Positions 10,729-21,680 of a stretch of DNA of 64,000 bases are shown here, piece by piece (within the stretch, counting starts at the first letter, position 1; each line of letters starts with the position of its first letter). The notes under the pieces were generated by a model, which worked only from the letters and a program-made list of their open reading frames with translations, ran no database searches and had not been told where the DNA came from. The translations under genes and the position numbers were made by a program. The stretch lies in NCBI GenBank assembly GCA_003254905.1, contig QANU01085883.1:35160-99159 (forward strand), given 5' to 3'. Origin of the DNA: Nissolia schottii. Taxonomy: Eukaryota > Streptophyta > Magnoliopsida > Fabales > Fabaceae.

Positions 10729-12521
10729 CCACTTTCCTTGCAGGGTCATGAGGAATAGAGTTACAAGACTTACATTGTTGATGCTTCTGATGTTGCAAAT
10801 ATATGCAATAAGGACTGAATTATTGCTTCAAGTACTATTGTTAATAATTAACTAAACATCGATAAAGACCCATGGAGGAAGACCCTAGAGAGGCAGAGGA
10901 AGAAGAAGATGAAGAAAAGAAAGAGGAGGTAGCTGAAGAGGAAGATGAAGATCCTAAGAAGGATCCAGAAGGACAGGAAAAGACCACTCCTTAAACAGCA
11001 GCTGATATCAAAAGGTCGACCGTGTTGTAGTTTTGTATGGGCTAAGCAAAAGCCCTTAGGTGTATATATTCGGATTGTAATCAAGTGACACTAATTATAA
11101 AATGACTGTTGTATATATAATTACTGCTAAGTAAATTATATAATATATCCATGATGCTGCTTGGTGGACCACGTGCTTGTTTATCTATTTGATTGTCTTT
11201 ACATTTTCTTAAGAATCGTTAGGCCTCAAGGCTCTATCGCTTGTACTATATGTTCTATCTTAAGCGCGGCTCATATTTTATGCCTTAATCCATGAAAGGA
11301 AGAGGTTTCAAAATTGGTCCATATTTTCTACATAACAAGTATTTCACAGGACTATAAGTATTCCCATCAAGCAGATAAGAACCTAGTAAGCAATGTTTAC
11401 AACTTAAGCATAAGCTAGCCATCTAGGGTGTTGATGAAAGCCTTTTTAATCACTTTCTAAGATCTTGACACAGCTTAGGAGTTGTCACAACCATGCCAAG
11501 CTCGTTGAAAGCTTCTATGCGCTTTTGTCGTTCAAATTAAATATTTATATACATAACTACTTTACGGCTTTCAGATTCCAAAGGAATCCAATTGCAGTAT
11601 AGGGTATGGTCGATCCACAGGGAGTTGTAAAAATACCATTCTTGAGTTCATTTAATTAAACAGTAGAGTGAAGGATTTGATAATTATTTTGATAGTTAAA
11701 TAAGTAAATAAACGACATAAAAATAAATAGGAAACAAATCGGAGGTAGTTCCGGAGCTTGTTGGAAATTTTAATCACATCATAGTTTCATGCATCCAGTT
11801 ACTTATTACATAGAACTATCGTTTGATTGCCCGCCACCAGTTCTTAACTTGTCATCACTTTCGCGCATGACAAGATCACAGGTTTCCTTTGTTAAACTGT
11901 CACTTTCGCACACTAGTTTAACAAGGTACGCCAGCATTAATCCAGATGTTAAAACGGCTAACCTTAATTCCAGTTACGGCAACAAGGTTAGATGAATTGA
12001 TTTAGGTCAGACTCTAATGATTGTAACTCTCGTTCACAACGTTCAAGTCTAGGTTCTAGTTAAGCATAGCATTATTGATTTTTAATTTGGTTATGACCTA
12101 GTTAGCATAACTTTCGTTCATGTAAATAAGTCCCAAATCAAGAATCAAAACACTAAACAAAACTAGCATTAGGCATGAAATCATTCAAGCAAATCATAAG
12201 AAAAAGATAAATTCATATGTAATAGTTACATGGATACAAGCAAACTACAATAGTAATCAAAATCTCAACAAAAAGAGGGTTAGGAACCCATCTTACAAGA
12301 GAATCTCGGAGGCACGGTTTAGGCACTTACCATGACACGTGCTCACGTCGTCATGGCCATGGCTTCGCCTAGCTTCCTTGATCTCCGGCTCCTTCACAAG
12401 CCTCGTCTTTGTTCCTAACCTAACCTAAACTAAACTAAGCTTTTAAAGTACAAAGAAACTATGGAAGAATGGTGTTTGGAGGGGGAATGGATGAATGCCT
12501 TGAAGTGGTCTCGGCCTCCTC

Positions 12522-12529
12522 TATTTATA
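12522..12529 (-). promoter_or_regulatory. TATA box of Athila-like solo LTR
   Basis: TATAAATA on the minus strand, about 20 bases downstream of the palindrome array. It is the likely core promoter of the LTR. Confidence 0.6.
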
Positions 12530-12548
12530 GGCACAATTTGGGGTCTGT

Positions 12549-12842
12549 CGCTCAGCGGTTTTAGTACCATCGCTGAGCGATAAGTTCTGAATCGCTGGGC
12601 GGCAGCGCTGTATCGCTGAGCGATCGTACTTGTACGTGTCTTCATTAAATGCTTGGCAGCTTTTTGCAGGGCGGCGCTGACGTGGCACTCTGTGATTGGC
12701 TGGCTCCAGTTGGCTCCAGCTGGCTTCATGATGGCGCCGACGCAAGTGGCTTGCCGACTTAAGTTCGCTGAGCGATACAGGTATCATCACTGAGCGATTA
12801 GTCTCTAGGCGCTGAGCGATTAAGGTTCCTCGCTGAGCGATG
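12549..12842 (-). repeat. CGCTSAGCG palindrome array
   Basis: At least eight copies of CGCTCAGCG/CGCTGAGCG or one-base variants, for example near 12549, 12571, 12614, 12771, 12811 and 12831. The word is a palindrome apart from its centre base. The array lies in U3 just upstream of the TATA box, as in the complete Athila element. Confidence 0.8.
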
Positions 12843-13067
12843 CCTTCGTCCAGAATCTTCTTTTTAAGCTTTTTTCCAATTCTGCCTTTTTCTTCCCTTC
12901 TTCATGGGATTATTCTTCATAAATTATGCTTGCATCCATTCTTCAAAATATATTATAAATCCTACAAAATAAAGGGAATTCATTAGATAATTCGTTTAAA
13001 ACATAACAGATAAGTGCCATTTTAATATGTCAATTTTGTGTAAATTGGGCACTTATCAGGTGTTACA

Positions 13068-13400
13068 CGGAGAATTCTTCCAAAGTAAGTGACAGTTCAT
13101 TCTTCCTCCCATCCTGAAACTCTTTGTACCAAAGGCCAGTCTGGCCTCCCAGCTAGAAGCTTGCCAACTTTGCTGCCTTCTACGAAGAAACATGGAAAAT
13201 TACAGTCATCTTCTCCATCTCGCTGAGGAACTCCATCAGATCCTCCTCCATAAGACTTCCTGAGAATTTTGGTGGTACCAAACTCCTAAAGCGATCAACA
13301 ATAAATTCCTCCTAGTGAGGATGCTGAACCCCCATCTGAAGTTGGGCAGTGAGTTTCTCTGCCAACATAGTCATGGCTCGCTCCATGGTCACTAAATGAC
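13068..13400 (-). pseudogene. Ty3-type gag fragment, broken
   Basis: A minus-strand frame reads VPPKFSGS, then EEDLMEFLSEMEKMTVIF, then QTGLWYKEFQ, the pattern of the Ty3 retrotransposon capsid domain (PxFxG...DxxxFLxxxE...W). Three in-frame stops interrupt it. Possibly linked to a primer-binding-like site at 13684-13695 and to LTR-like DNA further right. Confidence 0.65.
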
Positions 13401-13683
13401 CAAGGGTGCCTGAAGTACTGGTGTTGCGATTGCTTAGGATATGGTGTTGATACGGGATAACCATGATTCTCCTAAGGAAGGAATAGAAAAATCATATGAG
13501 AGCATGGAACAAGACACTGACATTGCTACTTGATTCTAAATTTGACTGGCTGATCCTAGACATGACTAACTTCCTAAAGGCCTCGGTTAAAATCACTTCT
13601 TTTGCAAATAGTGGCCACTCCATTTACACAGTCGTGACCTGACTTAAGGAAACTTGCTCCAGTGACTCATAAGAAAAACATAT

Positions 13684-13695
13684 TGGTTAGATACC
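13684..13695 (-). other. Possible tRNA-Met primer binding site
   Basis: On the minus strand this reads TGGTATCTAACC, matching the first seven bases of the usual initiator-Met primer site (TGGTATC). It lies upstream of the gag remnant in the right order. Weak because the match ends after seven bases. Confidence 0.35.
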
Positions 13696-14248
13696 AACAG
13701 TGACGACCCCAGAAATCGTCACTGACACGCAAGTGACTAGTTCCCTTACGAAAATCTCATAACGTGCTGATAAAGAAAACATGCAACTATTATAAAAAAA
13801 AAACTTTTAAAGTAAAATAAACATCATAAATAAAATAAATTAAAATCCTTTACATAAGATACGAAATTAAATAATCAAAATACGAAGCACCCTACTTGTA
13901 GTTCATTGGAACACTCCACTACTTGACACAAAATAAACTATCCTAAGAACTTAAATAAAATGAAGACTACTCCACAACAATGTGAAGGTCACCAAGAATC
14001 CGATCTGCTAGAATCTACTGAATGAGTGGCATATTTTTGTCAATGTTATCCGAAAAATGGTTGATGAAGGGGCTCAGTGAATGACAAAGACCGTAGTGAC
14101 ATGGGACAATTCGTAATCATGACAAGCAGATACAGTACATAATATAATATCAATCATGAAAATATTTATATAATTATAATACATAGTACGTAAAAGCATT
14201 TGAAAACATAACTAAGCTGGGAGTTCTCTAGATAAACAATCCGAGTGG

Positions 14249-15664
14249 TGTGAGAAAAACACGTTGCAAGTATACCACGTCGCCAAGTAATAAAGTGTTA
14301 GTCCTTAGGACTAAAGTATCGTTTCCACGAGGACAATTTTGATTTAAAAAAAGTGCAATCAAGAATTATAACTCAAGAGTCAAAGCACAAAAAAGGGATT
14401 TGTAGAACTGAATTTCAAGCAATTCAAATTAAATATAACAGAAATTAAAAATACAGACCAACCAAATGGGATATGATTTAGAGATTAAGGCAATTGGGAC
14501 TCTGATTTCACCACTAATATTCTCCAAATTTGACTTTCTTTCTTATTCAAATTGTTTCTGCAAGATAACCTAGATTCCTATTCTAACGGAAGTCTCTCTC
14601 GAGATCATGCATATCTCCTATGAATGACCCGATTAACTAATCTCTTAAAATTAATCTAGTTCGCCTAGGAATTAGGTTTTATGAATCTTGGTAGCATGTG
14701 AGGCTAAGGGTTGCATCACCCTCTATTCTTATATCTAAGAAATAGCTAATTGATGATTAATTTTTCACTACCACCTAGGTTTCTTTTCTCAAAGTTCCCC
14801 TAGTTTTACTAACAATTCATTAATGGAAAATTAATGAAAAGCATTAAGCATAGAGAAATCAATTCACAAATAAACACAATCCAATAACATCGAAATTAGA
14901 ATTAAAAGAAAGAATTAGGGTTACATCATCCTCCTAATCCAAAGGGGAATTAGTTCATGATGTGAAAACTGAAATTAACAATAAACCATGAAAAAAAAAG
15001 AAAATAAATAGAAGACAGGGAAGCCTTTGAATTAAATCACGAATGAATCGACCTCCTTCATTGGCGTTCTTGAGACTCCTAGCATGTTCTTTCTCTCTCC
15101 ACCTTGATGATGGCAAAAATGATTCAAAGTGGTGAAAAATTTGAGTAAAATCAAAATTGTTTGGTATTCTTTTCTCTGGTGCATTTTAACCTAAGTTGTC
15201 ACACATTTTAGGCCTCCTACGATCATGTCTCGCACAAGATCCATTGTGTCTCGCGCGAGACACCCTTACTTAATCTTGTTTTTCACTCTTTGTTTGCAAC
15301 GTCTCGCTCGAGACCCCTTCTAGAATTTCCATCTTTGCTCTCTGTCTTCTTTGCCTGAGTGAGATGAATTAGCATCCCGCGCAAGATGCCTTCTAGAACC
15401 TTAATGTTGTTCTCTGTTTACTATGTCTCACGTGAGATGAATGATGCTCCTTAGGTCTCACACGAGATGCTTCTCTGACTCTCATTTTGGCTCATTTTCT
15501 TTGAATTTTAGGCCCTGAAACACTTAAACACACATCTAACATACCAGAGATAGAAAGCCAATTAAATCCAACCAATCATGCATCAAACTTACTAAATCCT
15601 AACCTATCCTAACTAAAAACTACAGAAAAAGTAAAAGAAGATAACTCTTGTTGGAGAGTTATCA
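14249..15664 (-). mobile_element. Solo LTR-like insertion with TCTCGCGCGAGA array
   Basis: On the minus strand it starts TGATAACTCTCCAACAAGAG and ends in a tttttctcaca-like sequence, about 1.4 kb, with no coding capacity. The start forms a perfect hairpin: gataactct and agagttatc around six bases (15640-15663). I could not find a clean target duplication, so the left edge is uncertain by a few bases. Confidence 0.55.
15215..15467 (-). repeat. TCTCGCGCGAGA-type palindrome array
   Basis: Perfect palindromes TGTCTCGCGCGAGACA (15247-15262) and TCTCACGTGAGA (15426-15437), and near-palindromes GTCTCGCTCGAGAC (15301-15314), TCTCACACGAGA (15456-15467) and gcatcccgcgcaagatgc (15372-15389). Confidence 0.75.
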
Positions 15665-16489
15665 CCAGAGCATTACGGTTTAGTTGTTACTGAAATGTCT
15701 AGGTTCCATGGTCTTGCCCTAACCTACATGAGATGATATATGACACCGGGAATCACAGGCTACCATATCCAGGCTTCACAATCTTGTCCTAATTCTACAT
15801 GAATCCTATTTTACATTACGATCGTACAAGGTATGTAGGTTATTGTTGACTTACAATTCTATCATAGATATAACTCTTATGTAAAAAATTTAAATAGCAT
15901 AACATGATATAACATGAACATGATAACATAATTAATAATTGACAGCATAACACGACTTTATTCATAAATGTTCACACACATGCAACATGACATATTTAAT
16001 GCAACATGACATATGGTCTCATTCATGACTTTCTAAAATAGCTCCATAATTACTTTCATAAATAGCTTCATAAAATAACTAATTTCGTAAATAAGGAAAT
16101 TCCTAACAATAACTAACTTCATAAATATTTAAAAGAAAATACTAAGTTCCACTTCCTAAGATTTCATAAAAACATTCATAATAAAATAATTTTTAAATAT
16201 AAATGCATGGTCTGAAAATAGACCGTGAAGAAAGCCACTAACCTAGAAATGGCTGACGACTTAAGGAGCACAAATGTTGGGAGTTTCTGACACCCTACGT
16301 GGAAGCACTGCTTCCCCACGAACAAAAAATGAAAGGGAGAAAGAATAAAAAGAACTAAAGATTTGGAAGAAAGTTTGCACCTTCAAATCTAAGTGAATTA
16401 ACAAAGAAAAACACTCATGGGAGACTTCTATATATATGGGGAGCTCGACCCCTTTTCATCACATTTCCCGATGTGGTACTTATGTTCCG

Positions 16490-16553
16490 TGTCACTGCAA
16501 CACTCCCACATTGTGCCGCTGCAGCACATTGGGAGCACTGCAGCACACATGTG
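16490..16553 (-). repeat. GCTGCAGC palindrome cluster near a TATA box
   Basis: Three spaced repeats around CTGCAG: gtcactgcaacac, tgccgctgcagcacatt (16513-16529) and gagcactgcagcacac. On the minus strand a TATATATA lies about 60 bases downstream, so the cluster is promoter-proximal. Confidence 0.55.
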
Positions 16554-16960
16554 TTTCCTTTTTTTTTTCCATCTCTTCTCTTTTCTCTCTATGGGTCATC
16601 ACAGTAAACTTCTTAAAGAAGTTTTAAGTAATGGGGAACTGGGAGAGATAAAGGAGCAGAAATGGAAAGATTGAAGTGACTTAAAGGGATATGTGATGAG
16701 ATTTTTTGAATCACGTGCAAAACCTTTTAGGGTTTTAATAGTAATTTAATTGGGAATTTGAATCTGAAATGTTTTTCTCTCATAACTAAACAAGAAATAT
16801 TTTTCCTTTTTTACCCTACAAAGAAAACTATTAGGGCACCTTGTTATACAAAAAATAATTAGAGAAACTAGAAAGGAACAAGGGCCCAGTTTATAAGGAC
16901 AAGAATGTAAAAATGAGTGAGAACTCATTTAAAGCTTAGACAAAAAATCTGGCGACCCAT

Positions 16961-18763
16961 GGAAAAGGTTAACATTGGTCGACCTCGAGTAATTAATATG
17001 AGCTTACATAATCAATTCAGGGAAAGGCGATCAAAGAATTGATGGTTGGCGATCTATCTTAATGGCAAGAAGGATATAACTCTTAAAGATGTATATATAT
17101 TCTTTCATAGAGCAACCCATAAAAGATGCGAGCTATTCAAGAACTTGGAATGTTTTTCAGGACAACAAAGACTTGGGGGATGACGTGCAAATTAATAAAG
17201 GGCGAATAACTGTTGGCATCTGAGTTCAAATTAGAGTTCAAACAAGATGGAAGTTATTTGGAGCCAAAAAGAGGTTACTCGGAGACGTGGAGCAAAGGCC
17301 AAGGAAGTTAATTTCTTAAGGACACATGTCAAGCATGCAAAGGACCTATTTTCTCCACAAATAGGCACCCCGAGTATAGGAAAAACTCAGATTTCACACT
17401 TATAACTCCTTATACACACTCACAAGTCTCCACCTCACATGCGTCTCTAAGGAAATTAAGTAATTTCTCATTTTACTTGCTTTTTGTTCCTTTAATTCTT
17501 AGAATTAGATCAATTTTCTTTTGTGTGATCATGTTTTCATTGTAATTCAAGTACTTTGTACCAATTCCCTTTCAAGCAAAGTTCTTTAAATCAATTTTTG
17601 TTGAATGCTTTGAGTATCTTTCAATGCATATTTTGGTTTTTGAGTTCATGATCTTTAAAGCTTATATTTTTCAAATAAGCATTTTTAGCGTAAAACTCAC
17701 TCATTTAAGGAAATTGGGTTCAATCCCCCAAATTAAGATTTTGAACCACACTTTTATAAGTGAAGGACGTTAATTTGTTGTCAACCATAAACCCCTTAAA
17801 ACAGGAGGTTGCTTAGGAAATAATCCTTACTACCATATATATTCAACAATAGGGAAATGTAAGGATATTTTACCCTTACCCTTTTATTCCATAATTAGAG
17901 TAGTTATGTTAATATGAATCTTCTCGAAATTGGCTACCGGTTTGTGGATATTTATGGAGTATTGGTTGAGATCCACGACCTTAGCCCACTAACACCTGTT
18001 GCCTAAAAGTAAAATTGATATCAGATTCACCTTTCAGGGTGTGGTTGGTTCATAGTTGCCAAACCATGATTTAGTCCAAAGGGAAAGGAACTGTCTTCAC
18101 TTATGCTCAAATCATGATTTTCAGCTAAAATTAATGTTCAAATATAACTCAACTTGATTTTGCCAAACATGTTAACATGAGTTGAAACTCAACTTGTATT
18201 ATTGAAACCATGATTTGAACTCTCCCAATGCCACAACAAAAACACACTTTGTTTCTTCCTTGACAAAGGATGCTATTCAGAACTGCAACACTCAACAAAA
18301 TAAAATACAAAGTGATTGGCTTGATATAAGACATCAGTGATTGTGTTAAAAAAAATCAATAAAAGACATCAGAAGGGAGAAAGTTACTAAAGACCAACCA
18401 AATTCACCTTTCTGCTTTGTTTCCATTCAATTACTTTACTATTTTATAGAGCTTATAATTATTACAATAGTTACTAAAGACCAAAGCACAGGAGGAAAAG
18501 ATAGCCCCACCAGCCAAAAATGGACTCTCCCACATCTCCACCTCCTAACACGTTTAAACTTTCTAGTGTATAAGAAATCATTCTTTTTTCTATATCAGTA
18601 CGCTATGATGGAAATATGAGAGAGAAAAATAAGAAACAATATTCCTAGCAAAATCAAAATTTTCTACTTCTCACTCTACAGCAATGGTGAATGCAATCGC
18701 AGATCAAGAGTTCAAAACAATCTGCAATTGCATAATCCATAAGCAACCAAGAAGTGGTGCATT
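16961..18763. other. Non-coding; possible LTR fragment and GAUT11 downstream DNA
   Basis: No gene. The stretch from about 17210 (tgttggcatctgag) to 18000 has an LTR-like look, with tgatatcaga at about 18020 resembling a Met primer site, but termini and duplications are not convincing. The last few hundred bases are presumably 3' flank of GAUT11. Confidence 0.3.
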
Positions 18764-20209
18764 TTAACTTGTGGCACAATCTAGAAGATGATGGTGACTT
18801 TGATTTATGTACCGGTGCCATAGTGGCTTATACCTGCCTATAGCTAACTTCAGCCAGGGCTTCATGTTACCATTGAAGTGAATAACTGCCGCGCTTTCGA
18901 TAAGGCGGTTGTCGACATTTAGGTCATAACCCAATCCTAAAACATGCCATCTTCTATCAAGTGGTTCTGTCAAACCATAAAAGCTTAGAAGAGCAGGAGG
19001 TAGTGTCCCAAGCTTCCAGAGTGTCCCATCAGCATTTTGCTCCTGCCAGTAGTGATATCTTCCAGTCACATTCACTTTCCTCCATGCAACCAGGTCGAAA
19101 ACATTCATACCAAATGCCCATCCACATGCCTGTGGGTCAAACTTCGAGCTTATAATTGAATTTGAGAAGTTGAGATACTTGTAGTAACGATGAAATGCTT
19201 CAAGACATGTTTCTACCGCACCATTCACATTTCCATGCAAATCCAGTGAAAAAAGCGCAGTCAGGTCCTTCTGGACAACAACATCGTCGTCAAGGAAAAC
19301 GACCTTCTCAAGTTGTGGATAAACCTCAGGGATGTAAAACCGGAGATGATTCAGTAAAGACAAAAACTTAGGGTTCTGGATTTTCGGTTCGGCATTCACG
19401 TCTTGATAAGCCCCAAAATAGAAAGCTGGGGATTCTGGATTGTTGAGCTGTTTGATGATTGGAGAATAAGATTCATTCAACCAATGAAACTCCTCAATAT
19501 TCTGCACCTCTATGGTGGCCCCTTTAAAGTCATTAATAAGGAACCATGCTTGCATTGCACCATAATGGACACCATCAGTGACAATGTGAAAGACAAACTG
19601 TTCTGGATGGTCAGCATTGAGGACAGTAGAGTTAACAACTACAGATGTAGCCAGTAAATTATCTGAAAAGATGCAGAAATGATACAGATTGTTGTCCATG
19701 AGCCGCGGGGAGTTTTTCCTTTCATTTGAGAGTTTCTGCAGGGATGGTTTCTTTAGCCATTCAGCCATAAGTTTCACACTTAGGCAATGTAAACTCTTAG
19801 GTAGTCCTTCAGCTGATATTTGAGCAAACACAGTGCTTTGAACTGTTGCCGCATTGGCGCGCTCTTCAAGAGCTTGGATATGTGATTTCATGGTGACTAT
19901 AGTGGTAGCAATGTCATAATGGACATCTTGTGCCTTGAAAATTAGAGAAGATAGGCTTTTAATAATTGGCTCCGCTTCCTCAAGGGTAACAGGCTTGCCT
20001 GTCATGGCAGCTTTTGAAAGCAAAAGCTGGCAACTTCTAATCTTTGAGCTAAGCTGCCAGGCTAAGTGAAGATTATTGTGCTCTTTGGCAATAACCACAT
20101 AAGCCTTGGCCAGAACCATTTGCTCTGCTAATTGCCGCGAAAAGGACGTTGCACTTAAAATCTCTCGAGTAAAATTCATACTCTCTTTTGCAACTCTTGC
20201 ATTTCTCTC
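18764..20209 (-). CDS. GAUT11: Galacturonosyltransferase 11, last exon (partial)
   Basis: GT8-family glycosyltransferase of the GAUT group, Golgi enzymes that transfer galacturonic acid from UDP-GalA in pectin synthesis. This exon encodes about 481 residues and ends in TAA at 18764-18766. An AG acceptor (ttgcag on the minus strand) precedes it at 20210, so the TTG-initiated frame to 20215 is an artefact. Counting from the exon start, the N-terminal stem region includes LAEQMVLAKAYVVIAKEHNN, the GT8 domain begins near LYHFCIFSDN (about 175), the metal-binding DDD of VVFLDDDVVVQKD is near 307-309, GWAFGMNVFD near 363, and HFNGNMKPW near 444. These and the AKEHNNLHLAW segment fit the GAUT11 clade over GAUT10. 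Relative to the usual length near 540 residues, about 60 N-terminal residues (cytosolic tail and membrane anchor) are missing; the upstream exon probably lies in the gap at 26282-26889. The exon has no stops or frameshifts, so the gene is probably functional. Confidence 0.9.
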   Translation of the reverse strand, partial: ERNARVAKESMNFTREILSATSFSRQLAEQMVLAKAYVVIAKEHNNLHLAWQLSSKIRSCQLLLSKAAMTGKPVTLEEAEPIIKSLSSLIFKAQDVHYDIATTIVTMKSHIQALEERANAATVQSTVFAQISAEGLPKSLHCLSVKLMAEWLKKPSLQKLSNERKNSPRLMDNNLYHFCIFSDNLLATSVVVNSTVLNADHPEQFVFHIVTDGVHYGAMQAWFLINDFKGATIEVQNIEEFHWLNESYSPIIKQLNNPESPAFYFGAYQDVNAEPKIQNPKFLSLLNHLRFYIPEVYPQLEKVVFLDDDVVVQKDLTALFSLDLHGNVNGAVETCLEAFHRYYKYLNFSNSIISSKFDPQACGWAFGMNVFDLVAWRKVNVTGRYHYWQEQNADGTLWKLGTLPPALLSFYGLTEPLDRRWHVLGLGYDLNVDNRLIESAAVIHFNGNMKPWLKLAIGRYKPLWHRYINQSHHHLLDCATS

Positions 20210-21672
20210 CTGCAATAGTAAGTCATTTGCTATGTAAGTACCAAGAAAAAGGGGAGGGCAGAGATAGTTTTCTTAACAACAAATAGTGCATCTCCTTAAG
20301 TGAAATAATAAAAGACATCATAAGGACCACAAAACAATGTTTTCACAGAATCGTAAAATTGTTGTAGCATTAACAAATACAATTACGTCACGTTGAATGG
20401 TTTATACCAGTTGCTTGCCTCTCCGTTATATTCCATTTCGAAAGCTAATTGGATAATTTCATGCATAACAAGAGGCATCCATCGAAGCACACTTATTAAC
20501 CATATTTAATCCTTCACATTTGATCCTTCAAATGACCAATAACTCGACATATGTTTATGATGTCACCCAAAAACTTGAGTGTGCAATTCATTTTCTGTGC
20601 ACTTAATTGCTATAATTAATTAATACCATATTCATGAAGAAACTTCCGCATAAAGCATGTCATGGTTATATATATTTTCTTCAATGTTAAGAAATTAGCA
20701 ATAGATGAGGATCATGATATAATGTAGATCATGATATAATAACAAATACAAAGGCTTTTTAGTTGCAACACAATGTAGAAAGGCATATAGTCTACGCAAC
20801 ATAATTACCCATATTTAGAAATGTGTCAAATGATTTTATCTTATTTTTTTGGGTATAATGTGTAAGAAACAGGTCAAGCTAACTAATGAATAGATTGATA
20901 TTAAAAATCAGAATGGCTATAGGAATGAGTCGGAAGCACTGGTGACATAAGATATGATGGCTGGATTCTAGCTGAAATTGGCAATGGTATAACAGTTTCT
21001 TCAAAATGGGAAGTGTGCAGATGAACATTGAATAGTTGCCTAAGGTGATACTTGGCACCTGCTTCTCATAGTAGTAATAAACCACTAAATGATTTCTGTA
21101 ACGTCCCGCTTTTTCCCTTAGTAAAAATTTCATGAATTAAATAGGGGAACAAGCTTTCACACGAGTTTTTGGGTTAAAAATGTCAGTAGAAGAAATTCTA
21201 TACGATTTTGGAAAATTCTGCAAACACTAGATTAAATCCTTTTAGTCATCCGAGTGCAATGGTATATCTAAGGTGTCTGTAAAACGTACTCTTACAGAGG
21301 TAAGTTTACAAATACCTTAGATTAACCCAATTTCCTCGCTAGAAGAATTAAAAGATCACAAGAATGTGATCGAAATATTTTTTGGATACTCGTACGCGAA
21401 GTACCGGAACAATTAATAACCAAACACGATCAAAATTAATCAGTATTTGGTCGTAAAATCTTGGCCACAAAATTCGGCCAAGAGACACAATAATACACGG
21501 CCAAAATGCTTCCAAATGGCTTGGCAAATTCAAACCTAATCATGATTAAGGGTGAGTCATATGATGACTAAGTAGGTCACTAAGCATGCTTATGTCATGG
21601 ATGACATATCAAAGGGCAAAATTGGAATTTATCCCAAGGGCAATTATGGAAGAAAATTCGAGCTCCTTAGCC

Positions 21673-21680
21673 TATAAATA
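21673..21680 (+). promoter_or_regulatory. TATA box of intronic solo LTR
   Basis: TATAAATA in a cctataaatacc context, at the position equivalent to 29413, 62555 and the minus-strand boxes at 53286 and 32605. If active it would drive transcription antisense to GAUT11. Confidence 0.5.

Larger units (their letters stand above)
11432..13058 (-). mobile_element. Solo LTR, Athila-like, minus orientation
   Basis: 1627 bp with a perfect 5-bp duplication GGTGT (11427-11431 and 13059-13063). On the minus strand it begins TGATAAGTGCCCAATTT and ends AAAGGCTTTCATCA, like the Athila LTR at 37132 (tgataagtgccaaattg ... caggctttcaaca). It has a minus-strand TATA box (12522-12529) with a CGCTSAGCG array upstream of it (12549-12842). 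A second copy begins at 63611. Confidence 0.85.
10737..13067 (+). mobile_element. 3' remnant of a TGTAACATCCC-family LTR
   Basis: From about 10860 it carries an acidic frame like the LTR ORF at 5732-6265, then the family's 3' tail (acttaagcataagctagcc...ctagggtgt), and ends in gttaca at 13067. A solo LTR (11432-13058) is inserted just before its last bases. The 5' edge is not resolved; sequence between 10737 and 10860 may be host DNA. Confidence 0.6.
13696..16960 (-). mobile_element. Probable LTR of the gag-bearing element, with nested solo LTR
   Basis: AT-rich non-coding DNA upstream (minus strand) of the gag remnant. Its left edge carries an inverted pair gtgacga/tcgtcac (13701-13723). It contains a nested LTR (14249-15664), and near the right a minus-strand TATATA (about 16430) with a GCTGCAGC array upstream of it. 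The right boundary is not resolved. Confidence 0.4.
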
